A stretch of 64,000 bases of DNA, taken from positions 47,615 to 111,614 of the forward strand of contig JACKFC010000016.1 of the NCBI GenBank assembly GCA_020632665.1. The letters are read 5' to 3'. The translations under genes and the position numbers were made by a program. This document shows positions 7,985 through 15,933 of the stretch, in pieces; within the stretch, counting starts at the first letter, position 1; every line of letters begins with the position of its first letter. This DNA comes from Deltaproteobacteria bacterium. GTDB taxonomy: Bacteria > Myxococcota_A > UBA9042. The notes beneath the pieces are model-generated. The model was not told the DNA's origin. It ran no database searches and was given only the letters and a program-made list of their open reading frames with translations.

Positions 7985-9253
7985 ATGGGAAGAGGCGCAC
8001 GAATTGGGGTGACTGTCGGTGAATCTCGTGGTTCTACGCCTGTGCAAGGATCTTCGGTCGGAATGCCACGGCAAGTCGATTTCAGGGGGCGCACTTCGCA
8101 GGAGGGTGCTCGGGGCGAGTACGAGCGGGCGATGACTGACCTGTTCAACCGTGCCTACCTTGGCAGAAGCCCAGAAGGACACATCCTCTACGATCCTTCC
8201 GTGCTACCGGATCACGGCCTTGGGCTCATGATGCCTCCTACGCCCGGAGTGCAGACCAACATCGCTGAAGACGGCTCTGATGATGAACTCATTCGGATGC
8301 TTTCCGGTGCAGATTCTCGGCCTCCTCTGAGTCAGGAGGAAGTTGATAGGCTTCTGGTTGACCAGGCTCGCTACGTTTCTGGCTCCTGGGAGCCTTCCTC
8401 CGCAAGACTAGATGCTCTCATGGGTGCCGACAACAGGCGGCCACTCACGTGGCAGGAGGCTTGGAGCAATAAATGGGCTCGGTGGACCGGATCGATCGCT
8501 GCTGGCAGTGGGTCGCTGGTGGCACCGAGAGTATTCATGACGAATGCTCATGTTTTGGCTCAAAGTACTCCAGGGTCAGTCACGGTGGATCTTGGGGACC
8601 ACGCATGGCGAATTGTACCATCTGCGGGTGCTCCGTTTGGAGTCGGAGAAATCACTAGACTCCTTCATCCCCCAATTCCAGTTGTCGAAATCATTCGACC
8701 ATCGTGGATGAACGGACTTAGTCATATCGACTTTGCATTTGCCGTATTGGAGTACGAGCCCACTGTGAGTACGATGCTGGCACGTGCGGAGGTGCCGATT
8801 GGTGTGGCAGCGAGCCATTTCAACTCCCAACTGTGGTCGAGCCTCCTAAGCAACGTGAACCCGTACGAGCGTTGGGGGCACTTCGGGCTAGCATCGTACA
8901 CGCCCGCAATGACGGGCACGAGAGCAGCATTGCTGGGAGGCAGGGTCTGGAATCCGGCCGGCCCTAGTGAAGTTCGACCAGACGGTTCTGTCGGTGCGCC
9001 CGACTACCTGACCTTTCAGTGGTCGGGGCTAATTGGAGGCTTGCTAGGTGACCTGAACGGAGGGATGTTGGTTGGACATCAGTTCGATACGGTCGGAGGC
9101 ATGTCAGGAGCATCACTGGTTAAATTGATCGATGGGAAGTTGACTGCAATTGGGGCGCATGTGGGAGCAGTCGGTTCGGCCAACGCATTCGCAAGTGGTC
9201 CTGCGATGATGCTAGGTGCGGTATTCGCAAGTGTCATTGCAGAAGGGAGCTAG
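7985..9253 (+). CDS. Trypsin-like serine protease, phage cargo
   Basis: 422 residues. The chymotrypsin-fold triad is visible in order: His in GSLVAPRVFMTNAHVLA, Asp in GLSHIDFAFAVLEY, and Ser in DTVGGMSGASLVKL. About 165 residues precede the protease domain, rich in Pro, Asp and Gly (PPLSQEEVDRLLVDQARYV), and could be a pro-region or recognition domain. No signal peptide is seen, so it acts inside the cell or with the particle. A start at 7985 follows AGAACGGAG. The coding region is visibly richer in A and T than phage structural genes, which suggests separate acquisition. It lies between the three paralogues and the lipoprotein gene, all rightward. Confidence 0.85.
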   Translation: MGRGARIGVTVGESRGSTPVQGSSVGMPRQVDFRGRTSQEGARGEYERAMTDLFNRAYLGRSPEGHILYDPSVLPDHGLGLMMPPTPGVQTNIAEDGSDDELIRMLSGADSRPPLSQEEVDRLLVDQARYVSGSWEPSSARLDALMGADNRRPLTWQEAWSNKWARWTGSIAAGSGSLVAPRVFMTNAHVLAQSTPGSVTVDLGDHAWRIVPSAGAPFGVGEITRLLHPPIPVVEIIRPSWMNGLSHIDFAFAVLEYEPTVSTMLARAEVPIGVAASHFNSQLWSSLLSNVNPYERWGHFGLASYTPAMTGTRAALLGGRVWNPAGPSEVRPDGSVGAPDYLTFQWSGLIGGLLGDLNGGMLVGHQFDTVGGMSGASLVKLIDGKLTAIGAHVGAVGSANAFASGPAMMLGAVFASVIAEGS

Positions 9254-9258
9254 GCATC

Positions 9259-9876
9259 ATGCAGCCTCACAATCGGCTCTTTCTCTTGATGGCGGCAACC
9301 GCCGCAAGCATCTGCGGATGCTCACCGTCGACCGGAGGCGCAGTGGACGCAGTGGACGCAGTGGACGCAGTGGACGCAGTGGACGCAGTGGACGCAGTGG
9401 ACGCAATGGACGCAGTGGATACTTCGTCGAATGTGGACAGCCTTGCTGATGACACGCAATACAATGACTGCCTTGAAAGCGGACCAACTCACCTCGCCCA
9501 GATATCACTTGCTCATGACTTCGTCGGCAAGTACGAGATTGAGGTCAAGCGTGGCTCCGAAAGTGCGATCTGTGCTTTCGAGGTGCCTTCCCCATGTACC
9601 GTTTTGCCGCAGTGCTCCCACATTGTCGAGTCTTCAGCTTCCGACATAGGCGCTGTCTCCATACGCAATTCGGCGTGCACGCCGACTTCGACGGACGTAG
9701 TTTGGAGAGATGTCATGCATCCTTGGAAGATCGTGCTTGGGCACACGGACCCCACACCTGTGAAGGTTGTCGTCAAGAAGGGCAGCGCAATTCTCTTTGG
9801 TGACACGGTTCCGCTCACGTTTCCTGGCGATGGCGATTGCGATTTTTCGCCGTATGCTAGTACTGCTCCATTCTAG
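9259..9876 (+). CDS. Lipoprotein with VDA repeat linker, phage cargo
   Basis: 205 residues. The N-terminus NRLFLLMAATAASICGC is a lipoprotein signal with lipobox SICGC. Next comes a linker of eight VDA-type triplets coded by a 9-bp tandem repeat, then a ~140-residue Cys-containing domain (CAFEVPSPCTVLPQC) rich in beta strands. It starts 5 bp after the protease stop, so the two are cotranscribed. Asp/Ala linkers after a lipobox are a habit of the host lineage (compare the lipase-like lipoprotein at 50455), so this cargo gene may be host-derived. The function is unknown. A surface role such as superinfection exclusion is possible but only inferred. Confidence 0.8.
   Translation: MQPHNRLFLLMAATAASICGCSPSTGGAVDAVDAVDAVDAVDAVDAVDAMDAVDTSSNVDSLADDTQYNDCLESGPTHLAQISLAHDFVGKYEIEVKRGSESAICAFEVPSPCTVLPQCSHIVESSASDIGAVSIRNSACTPTSTDVVWRDVMHPWKIVLGHTDPTPVKVVVKKGSAILFGDTVPLTFPGDGDCDFSPYASTAPF
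9343..9423 (+). repeat. 9-bp tandem repeat (GTGGACGCA) in the lipoprotein linker
   Basis: Seven perfect copies from 9343, one copy with an A at the first base, then a partial copy. The unit is a multiple of three, so copy-number change alters linker length without a frameshift. Confidence 0.9.
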
Positions 9877-9920
9877 CTCCACAAGCTCCGATCACGACCC
9901 CGTCAGATCCGCCACTCGCC

Positions 9921-10379
9921 TCAAACCTCCGCCCACCTGATCCCCCGCCGGATGTGCGAGATCGTCTCCCGACTGACGCCGAACTCCCGAGCAATGTCCT
10001 TGTTCGGACGGCTCGTCGTGCTGGTGATCCGCTTGATCTCCTTGACCTGATCGACGGTGAGCTTCTTCCGGATCGGCTTCCCCGTCCGGTTGCCTCGCCC
10101 GTCGTCTCGATGTTGACCCTTGTACGGATCTGGTCCCTTGGAGACATGTTGGTCCTGCTCACCACGAGGCTTCCGAGCCTTGGGTGACTGCTTCGCCTGC
10201 GCCTGCTGAACCTGGGCAGCGAAGCCCGGGCCGTAGAACAGTTCCCAGATCGTGAGCCCCTTCGGCTCCTCGACCAGCCGCTTCGCCATCTTCTTGTCGT
10301 GGACTGTGACCTCAACGTCCTTTGTGAGGGCCATGTCCTCGATGTGCTGCTTCAGGTCCTTCTTCTTGTCGACTGTCAT
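9921..10379 (-). CDS. Phage HTH DNA-binding protein
   Basis: 152 residues. A basic N-terminal half (KKKDLKQHIEDMALTKDVEV) is followed by a Lys/Arg/Gly-rich linker. A C-terminal helix-turn-helix, LTVDQVKEIKRI then NKDIAREFGVSRETISHIRRG, is of the sort attached to HNH/GIY-YIG endonucleases and small phage regulators. AGGAGG lies a few bases before the ATG. It is the only convincing small HTH protein in the prophage, which makes it a candidate for the missing lysogeny or late regulator. It sits beyond the lysis genes, behind a hairpin terminator, and has its own promoter-like motif upstream. Confidence 0.7.
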   Translation of the reverse strand: MTVDKKKDLKQHIEDMALTKDVEVTVHDKKMAKRLVEEPKGLTIWELFYGPGFAAQVQQAQAKQSPKARKPRGEQDQHVSKGPDPYKGQHRDDGRGNRTGKPIRKKLTVDQVKEIKRITSTTSRPNKDIAREFGVSRETISHIRRGIRWAEV

Positions 10380-10432
10380 CTTGACCTCCTGGGCGGGGCC
10401 AACATCGGCCTCCGCACCTACAAAGGCCGGCG

Positions 10433-10451
10433 TATAGAAGGATTACCGAGC
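10433..10451 (-). promoter_or_regulatory. Promoter-like motif shared with 35372-35390
   Basis: TATAGAAGGATTACCGAGC on the plus strand. It matches TATAGGCGGATTACCGAGC upstream of the primase gene in 17 of 19 positions. Both lie upstream of leftward genes, about 55 and 98 bp from the start codons. Read leftward each gives GGTAATCC..CTATA, plausible as a phage promoter or operator. Confidence 0.4.
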
Positions 10452-10553
10452 TGTTCAGCCGCCTCATGGAAGCCCCGGATCGGCCCGATCGCCCGTGGAA
10501 GGCACAGGACGCCCGCTGCTGCGATCGAGGGTGCTAGGCATAGCTCGGGTCGT

Positions 10554-10616
10554 CTCTAGGCAAATTCGGCCAACAGTGGGCATCCTGTGGGGCCGAATTT
10601 GCCGAAATCATTAGAG
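10554..10616. terminator. Bidirectional hairpin downstream of the lysis genes
   Basis: A 13-bp perfect stem GGCAAATTCGGCC (10559-10571) pairs with 10591-10603. A second outer CTCTA/TAGAG pairing brackets it with a bulge. It lies just after the leftward endolysin stop (10640), where the long late transcript would end. No U-tract is obvious. The rest of 10380-10639 holds no gene I can support. Confidence 0.6.
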
Positions 10617-10639
10617 TCAATGTGACTCAAACCCCGAGA

Positions 10640-11020
10640 TCAGCCTCGCCAAGTGGCCCTGCGGCCCGAGCGGATGTCCGTGTGGACGAAGCGGGAGTAG
10701 AGCCCGAGCCCCCGGACGCCGAGGTCAACGCCCTTGGCCCGAAGGAGATCGGCAAGCTCGCTGACCGGTTTGTCCTTGGGGACGAGATCGGCGGCCTTGC
10801 CGAGGAGATGCTGCGAGCGAGGCACGCCTTTGCACTTCCGGTTCCATGAGGGGCACCGGACGCCGCTGTGGACGACCAGAGGCACGCCGATCTCGGCCCT
10901 GATGTCTTCGAGAACGACGACCAGGTCCTTGAGTGCGGCGACGATCTCGGGCTTCTGCTCCAGCTTGCAGCCACATGGGCACCGGAACTCATCGAGTTGG
11001 AAGTGCTCGGAGAGCTTCAT
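10640..11020 (-). CDS. Endolysin, peptidase M15 (D-Ala-D-Ala carboxypeptidase-like)
   Basis: 126 residues starting MKLSEHFQLDEFRCPCGC. Peptidase M15_3 hallmarks are SGVRCPSWNRK, the zinc motif SQHLLGKAADL (S.H..G.A.D) and the second His in HTDIR. It cuts the peptide part of peptidoglycan at lysis. The ATG overlaps the stop of the preceding gene, so translation is coupled. The 56-residue upstream extension of the frame lies inside that neighbour and is rejected. It has no signal peptide, so release depends on the holin-like protein two genes upstream. Confidence 0.9.
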   Translation of the reverse strand: MKLSEHFQLDEFRCPCGCKLEQKPEIVAALKDLVVVLEDIRAEIGVPLVVHSGVRCPSWNRKCKGVPRSQHLLGKAADLVPKDKPVSELADLLRAKGVDLGVRGLGLYSRFVHTDIRSGRRATWRG

Positions 11021-11454
11021 CGAGCGCCCCCGACGGTGACGCCGGATGGAAGACCGACGGAGGCACGGCACTTGACCTCGCCCTCGACCGGCATCCAACC
11101 CCATGCCGTGCCCGAGCACTTGCCTGAAGCCTCGACGCTCGGACGCCCGTCCTTGCCGACGACAACTGCGGAGGCGTGCCACCGGCATGGACCAGTGCGG
11201 GTTTCAGCAGCGGAGCAGCCGAGGGTCAGGAGCAGAAGAGCGACTGCTGCTGCACGACGGAGCACGGACCAGCGTCCGGTCTGGAGCCACTGCTCGACTT
11301 CGATCGGATCTGCCGCAGGCAAATCGGAACAACGTGACCGGTCGGGTTGTCGTGCAGCCAAGAGTTCCCGGGTCCGATCGAGTTGCACATGGCACCGGCG
11401 GATCGTCTCCCGGCACTCGTCGATCTGGTCGTCGGTCATGTCGATGATCTCCAT
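11017..11454 (-). CDS. Lysis-block protein with lipoprotein-like hydrophobic segment (spanin candidate)
   Basis: 145 residues. About 65 polar residues (MEIIDMTDDQIDECRETIRR) precede a hydrophobic stretch LRRAAAVALLLLTLGC that ends in a lipobox-like LGC. A short periplasmic-type tail with two more Cys residues follows. Its place between the holin-like gene and the endolysin fits a spanin component. Either the whole frame is one membrane protein, or an internal start near the hydrophobic segment makes a small outer-membrane lipoprotein. The sequence alone does not decide between these. Confidence 0.6.
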   Translation of the reverse strand: MEIIDMTDDQIDECRETIRRCHVQLDRTRELLAARQPDRSRCSDLPAADPIEVEQWLQTGRWSVLRRAAAVALLLLTLGCSAAETRTGPCRWHASAVVVGKDGRPSVEASGKCSGTAWGWMPVEGEVKCRASVGLPSGVTVGGAR

Positions 11455-11456
11455 GA

Positions 11457-11756
11457 TCAGACTCCAAAGGCGGCAACAAGCGCCCGGACGAGGGGAAGCC
11501 AGTGCTCCGAGGTGCCCCCGGCAACGGACGCAAGAGCGGCGGCACCGGCTACGGCGAGGCGACGCCGGGCCTTGGTCGTCTCCTTGGCTGCGGCCTCGGC
11601 TTCGAGGAGGCGATCGACATCGGCACGAAGGCTGGAGATCTGCGCCCTCGTCTCGTCGGAAGTGACCGTTGACGAGGCAAGAGCGTCGATCTTCTGGGCA
11701 AGTCCTTCGATCAGGGAGTGCAGGTCAGGCGGCTTCGCCGAAGTGGGTGCGGACAT
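11457..11756 (-). CDS. Holin-like small membrane protein
   Basis: 99 residues: a polar N-terminus, a coiled-coil-like heptad stretch (SLIEGLAQKIDALASS to ISSLRADVDRLLEAEAAAK), then two short hydrophobic segments, LAVAGAAALASVAGG and LPLVRALVAAFGV. The arrangement, size and place just before the lysis genes suggest a holin or a tail-to-lysis linker protein. No family signature is visible. Confidence 0.55.
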   Translation of the reverse strand: MSAPTSAKPPDLHSLIEGLAQKIDALASSTVTSDETRAQISSLRADVDRLLEAEAAAKETTKARRRLAVAGAAALASVAGGTSEHWLPLVRALVAAFGV

Positions 11757-12319
11757 CAGAGTGTCTCCAGGTCGAGGGTCTGACCCTCCTTGGGAACGTG
11801 GAGCGACCAGCCGGCGGAGTTCTGAACCTCAAGCTCGATGACGCTCGGAGCGAGGGCTTCGGGCAAGGTCAGGTAGGACTCGGCACCAGACGTGGTGCTC
11901 GTGTCATTGCCCGACTCGACAACGGCGAGGTCGCCACCCTGCTGTTCGGCGGTGAGGTAGTAGCTCGTGCCACTGACGGGCGAGGAGATGTCGGAGTAGA
12001 CCCCGAGTCCTCCCGTGGCCGTCGAAGCCCGAGTTGCCGATTGACTTGTGGAGCCGACGCCATACCTCGTGCTGCGGAATCGGGCCTTGTTGACGGCAAC
12101 CGGGATCACGGCGCTCAACCGGCGTGTGCCCAACCCGGCGGTGACACCGTCGAAGAACTTGGCGCTGTTGGCGTAGGGAGCCGTGCAGACCGCTCGGCTG
12201 AACCACTCGACGTATGCAAGCAGCTCAAGAGCAGCCGGTGGCGTCGGGTCGGACGTGACCGGGCTGGTCAGGTCGAGTGCGTGCCAGTCTGGTCGGGAGG
12301 CGGGGATCATCTCACCCAT
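11756..12319 (-). CDS. Phage protein of the tail/lysis boundary, unknown function
   Basis: 187 residues, no signal peptide and no motif I recognise. It starts MGEMIPASRPDWHALDLTSP and has a Ser/Thr/Gly-rich middle typical of virion proteins. Its stop overlaps the start of the holin-like gene. It lies 78 bp after the preceding tail gene, and that gap holds the 47-bp palindromic element. Confidence 0.65.
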   Translation of the reverse strand: MGEMIPASRPDWHALDLTSPVTSDPTPPAALELLAYVEWFSRAVCTAPYANSAKFFDGVTAGLGTRRLSAVIPVAVNKARFRSTRYGVGSTSQSATRASTATGGLGVYSDISSPVSGTSYYLTAEQQGGDLAVVESGNDTSTTSGAESYLTLPEALAPSVIELEVQNSAGWSLHVPKEGQTLDLETL

Positions 12320-12352
12320 GCCTTACCCGCCGACTTCAGCCCCCTCCGTGTT

Positions 12353-12399
12353 GATGCAGTTTTTGCAGTAAATTGTACTGAGGGTCGGAAAACTGCATC
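12353..12399 (+). repeat. 47-bp palindromic element, copy A
   Basis: The ends GATGCAGTTTT and AAAACTGCATC form an 11-bp stem. An inner CAGTA/TACTG pairing is visible on the minus strand. It shares a 22-nt identical core, from GCAGTTTTTGC to AATTGTA, with copy B (32108-32154, opposite orientation). The stem pair at element positions 3 and 45 changes from T-A here to C-G in copy B, a compensatory change. It overlaps the stop of the tail gene at 12398. Confidence 0.8.
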
Positions 12400-13402
12400 A
12401 GCTACCTGGTGTCCAGTAGCCGATCAAGGACTCCACGACAGCGGTTTCGGTGCCGGTCGTGTCGGGGTTCAGGAGCACGACCTCGATGTCCGGCTGCTCC
12501 CCGAGCACCGTCAAAGTCGAGGAAACGTGCCACGAGCCGTCCAAGTCGAAGGTCACGGAAGACCCCGAGTGCGTGGCTCCGACTTGCCTGACCACGCACT
12601 GGTAGCCGGTGCTCGAACTCGCTGACGTGTAGCCCCGAAGGTGCAACGAGATGTCCGTGGTGCCCTTGTTCCCGGGGAGCGAGGCAACGGCACGACCGAC
12701 AGTCATACTCGGGCTGCCGCTGAAGATGCCGACGCTCGTGACCTGGCCTTTCTGAGCGGCACTGAACGTGTCCTGCGCCATCGACAACACCATGCTCTTT
12801 CGGTCGGTCAACACGGCGGCACATGATGCCTTGGCTCGGTTGAGCATCTCCGTGTTGAGCGGCGCACCGGAGGATCCCAAGAGGCCGTCATCGAAGGCCA
12901 CGAAGCCCGAAGGCTGCTTCGCACTCGGGGTCGTAGTCGGGGCTGGGATCGCCAGAAGATGGCTCGGGAAGAACGCATCAACGCCGTGGTCATAGGTCAC
13001 TCGGAGCCGAGTGGCCGAGGCACTGATCGTGGCCGAGTGGGTTCGGCTGTGCCAGGCGTTCGCACTCGTGGCTGTCGAGGTCGGGCCGTAGATTGTGGAC
13101 CAGGAGCCGGCGTACTCCTCGACCTTGATCGACATCGAGCCCGCCGTGCCGCCAACCCACCACCGGTGCGTGAAGCTGTAAGACAAGGAGTCTGCCGAGG
13201 GCTCTAGGCCGAACTCGAAGACCTGAGCCCTCGTCATCGAAGCGCCGACAAGCCAAGCGATGTCCACGAGGGGCGGCTGATGATGCTGCCAAAGGTAGTT
13301 TGTTCGGGAGAGGATCGTGCTCAGGGGCTCGGAGGTGAGCCGGGCGGTCAGCAAGTCCTGTTGGGCAACCCTCGGAAATGTGCTCGGAGTCGAGATCGTC
13401 AT
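12398..13402 (-). CDS. Distal tail/virion protein, unknown function
   Basis: 334 residues. The ATG at 13402 overlaps the stop of the upstream baseplate gene (ATGA) and follows GGAGG; an upstream GTG at 13408 is the alternative. The sequence is Ser/Thr/Gly-rich with alternating strands (SLSYSFTHRWWVGGTAG, TGYQCVVRQVGATHSGSS), as in receptor-binding or tail-tip proteins. It comes after the large baseplate-type protein in transcription order, where siphophages place fibre or receptor-binding genes. No enzyme motif is seen. Confidence 0.7.
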   Translation of the reverse strand: MTISTPSTFPRVAQQDLLTARLTSEPLSTILSRTNYLWQHHQPPLVDIAWLVGASMTRAQVFEFGLEPSADSLSYSFTHRWWVGGTAGSMSIKVEEYAGSWSTIYGPTSTATSANAWHSRTHSATISASATRLRVTYDHGVDAFFPSHLLAIPAPTTTPSAKQPSGFVAFDDGLLGSSGAPLNTEMLNRAKASCAAVLTDRKSMVLSMAQDTFSAAQKGQVTSVGIFSGSPSMTVGRAVASLPGNKGTTDISLHLRGYTSASSSTGYQCVVRQVGATHSGSSVTFDLDGSWHVSSTLTVLGEQPDIEVVLLNPDTTGTETAVVESLIGYWTPGS

Positions 13403-15933
13403 GTCCACGGACCTCCACTGTCAGTATGTGCGTGCCCGGCCTGGAAGGCGGTCGATTCCGACGTGACCGGAAGAGTGAGCCAGGAGCCGGCACCAGATGT
13501 GGAAAGGGTCGGAGTGCCGTCGATCGAAGCCACGGTCAGGCGGCACACGCTTCCGGTGTCGGTGACGGTGCTGATCCAGTAGCCGTCAGAAGAAGAATCC
13601 TGACCGGGGACGTATACGATGACCTTGAAGCCCCCGGCCTCCAGCTCGGCGGTGCGGCTGAAGTGGTCGTAGTAGTCCCGATCCACGTCGATGGTCGTCG
13701 GAGCTGCGGCAGTTCCAGCCCATGCGCTGACAGCGACGGCTGGACAGAGCCCGGCTCCTTGGGCCGGGACCACGGTGATCACCGACTGGTAGGAGCCCAA
13801 GTCCAACGTGCGTCCGAGCACCCGAGCTGCACCAGTGAAACCGGTGGTTCCAGTGGCAAAGTCGTAGAGGCTCGGGTGGCGGAGGTCGAGGTCAACCAGA
13901 TCGCCCGGCTCCCCGAGAACCCAAGGCGGAACTCGTAGGGACATCTTGCTGAGGGGTCGTGGACGGCTGAACCTTCCGGCGGCCCAGAGGCCGACGTAGG
14001 AGGTCGCCTGCGACACGTCCGTCAGTGGAATCGTGGCAGTGAGGGTCGAGGCTCCGGCTTGCTGGCGGCGGCCTTTGTCCTTGCGGAAGATGACCTTGTC
14101 GGGCGCTTCAACGAGGCCGTTCGACAACTCGACCTCGACGGAGGTCGGCACCGGACTTCCCCGGTCGATGGAGACGGGATCCGTCTGCTCGGAGACAAGA
14201 AGATCGGCGTCCGCAATTGTGGCAACCGAGGATGTGCCACTCGGGGATGTCCGCACCAACGACAACTTCTGCTTGCCGGTGCCGTCGTCCCTCAAGACCA
14301 CGGCACGCTCGGCGAGTCCGAGAAGACCACCAAGGCCGTCCTCTAGCGATCGGTCGCTGAGAGCCAGGTCGAAGGAGATGCCGCCGACGGAACCACCGAC
14401 CACGCTGCTGAAGGATGCCTCGTCAACGTCACCATCGGGGATCGAGTAGCCCGCCTCATTCGGGAGGGTGTCGTAGGTGCCTCGGAGAGCGGCAGAGCCC
14501 GACGACTCGATGACCCGTCGGAGGACATCCGCAAGGCTGCCGCTGCTGAACTGGATCAGCACGGCATCTTCGCCATCGAGGGCAACCAGCTCGGCCTCGG
14601 TCGGTGCCGGCTGGACGCCGTAGAGCCGGACAGAAGAGCCGAGGGCCGAAGCACCGCTGTAGCTGTAGAGCTTGCCCTTGAGCTTCAGCCCGCCCGAACT
14701 CGGGACATCGGCGGGATCGACTCCTTCGAGGGCCACAGTGACGCTTCCCTGCGAGAAGGCGGTGTCCGTGGCGTAGGGGGCGAGGTTCTGATTCGGGTGT
14801 AGGGGCGAGTCGAAGAAGGCCCAAGGAAGAGCCGTGCTCGAACTCACCGAGGGCAACGAGACATCGTAGGTGTACTTGTATGCCCCGGTCTCGATAGTCA
14901 CCGAGTGCTGTGTCGGGGAGCCCGGAACAGTGGCACCGGGGAGCATGTGCCCACGCCAACCTTTGCCGACGTATTGGGTCCAGATGAGGTTGCCCATGTG
15001 GGCCGAGGCTCCGAGGGCGGATACCTCGGCATCCCAAGCCGTCTTGATGGCGGCTCGAAGTTCGGAGCCGGTCACGACCGTGAAACCGGAAGGGCCGGTG
15101 GCCGTGGAGTCGTACGGGATGACCACGATCTGTTCTGTGGTCGATCCGTACTTGAGAGTGCAGACGATCTTCTCCCCGGCCTGGACCGAGTAGTAGATCG
15201 TCTTGCTGTCGATGGTTCCGCTGATGCTTGCCGCCAAGGGCTCCGCCAACTTCCGGTCGAGGCTCAGGGCATCAAGTTGCCATGTAGCGTCGGCGGTTCG
15301 ATACGGCCCCTCTCGAACGGTGCCGCACCAGATTTCGGACGAGATCGCTTCGAGCGTGCCGCTCGGGACGTAGCCCGTTGCGTCAACCGGAGCGGCGTAG
15401 AGCCTCACGGTTCGCCCACGCCAATCTGTGCTCGGGACGTTGGCGACCAGACCGGCGGCGGAATCCTTGGCGTGAGCGTAGGCCAGGCCCGCAACGCCAC
15501 GGGAAAGGCCCGTGAACGAGGTGCTGGTCGTGCCCGTGTAGTTCACGCACTCGTTGCCGACGTAGAGCGTGCCAGCCGAAGCAAAGGACGAGGCATCCGC
15601 CACGGACATGCTCGAAGTCGTCGTGGCGAGCAGATCCGCCGACAAGCGAGTCACCCTCGAAGGGTTGGTCAGATAGGCGCTCAACTCGGTGCTGTCCTGC
15701 AACTGGAAGGACAGCGGGAGGCCCGTGCCGAGCCCAGCGTCGGGGTCGATGGTCGAGCCGATCTCGGAAGACTGATCCACGATCAGGGTTGCCGACTCCG
15801 CCGAGAAGCCGGTTGGCAACGTGGCTCCAAGGGCACGCTCGGTCCAGATCGTGGGGATGCCCTCGACCTTCAGCCAGTACACGACCGAGCAACCGTACTG
15901 GACGAGATCCCAAGGATGCCGGTAGCTGGTCAT
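13399..15933 (-). CDS. Large tail-tip/baseplate protein (Tal-like position)
   Basis: 844 residues, the largest tail protein here apart from the replication gene. It begins MTSYRHPWDLVQYGCSVVYW and is beta-rich throughout. The segment SADLLATTTSSMSVADASSF to YVGNECVNYTGT looks like a small immunoglobulin-like insertion. It is fourth after the tape measure, in the place of the tail-associated hub protein. Starts and stops overlap by 4 bp with both neighbours, so the tail-tip genes are one translation unit. The assignment rests on order, length and composition. Confidence 0.72.
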   Translation of the reverse strand: MTSYRHPWDLVQYGCSVVYWLKVEGIPTIWTERALGATLPTGFSAESATLIVDQSSEIGSTIDPDAGLGTGLPLSFQLQDSTELSAYLTNPSRVTRLSADLLATTTSSMSVADASSFASAGTLYVGNECVNYTGTTSTSFTGLSRGVAGLAYAHAKDSAAGLVANVPSTDWRGRTVRLYAAPVDATGYVPSGTLEAISSEIWCGTVREGPYRTADATWQLDALSLDRKLAEPLAASISGTIDSKTIYYSVQAGEKIVCTLKYGSTTEQIVVIPYDSTATGPSGFTVVTGSELRAAIKTAWDAEVSALGASAHMGNLIWTQYVGKGWRGHMLPGATVPGSPTQHSVTIETGAYKYTYDVSLPSVSSSTALPWAFFDSPLHPNQNLAPYATDTAFSQGSVTVALEGVDPADVPSSGGLKLKGKLYSYSGASALGSSVRLYGVQPAPTEAELVALDGEDAVLIQFSSGSLADVLRRVIESSGSAALRGTYDTLPNEAGYSIPDGDVDEASFSSVVGGSVGGISFDLALSDRSLEDGLGGLLGLAERAVVLRDDGTGKQKLSLVRTSPSGTSSVATIADADLLVSEQTDPVSIDRGSPVPTSVEVELSNGLVEAPDKVIFRKDKGRRQQAGASTLTATIPLTDVSQATSYVGLWAAGRFSRPRPLSKMSLRVPPWVLGEPGDLVDLDLRHPSLYDFATGTTGFTGAARVLGRTLDLGSYQSVITVVPAQGAGLCPAVAVSAWAGTAAAPTTIDVDRDYYDHFSRTAELEAGGFKVIVYVPGQDSSSDGYWISTVTDTGSVCRLTVASIDGTPTLSTSGAGSWLTLPVTSESTAFQAGHAHTDSGGPWT

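Noticed and set aside
9343..9423. CRISPR-like repeat
   Set aside because: The units are 9-bp tandem copies without spacers and in frame in a coding region; no cas genes are present.
12353..12399. Simple Rho-independent terminator
   Set aside because: The stem is AT-rich, lacks a terminal U-tract, and a second copy with the same core lies inside a coding region, so termination alone does not explain it.
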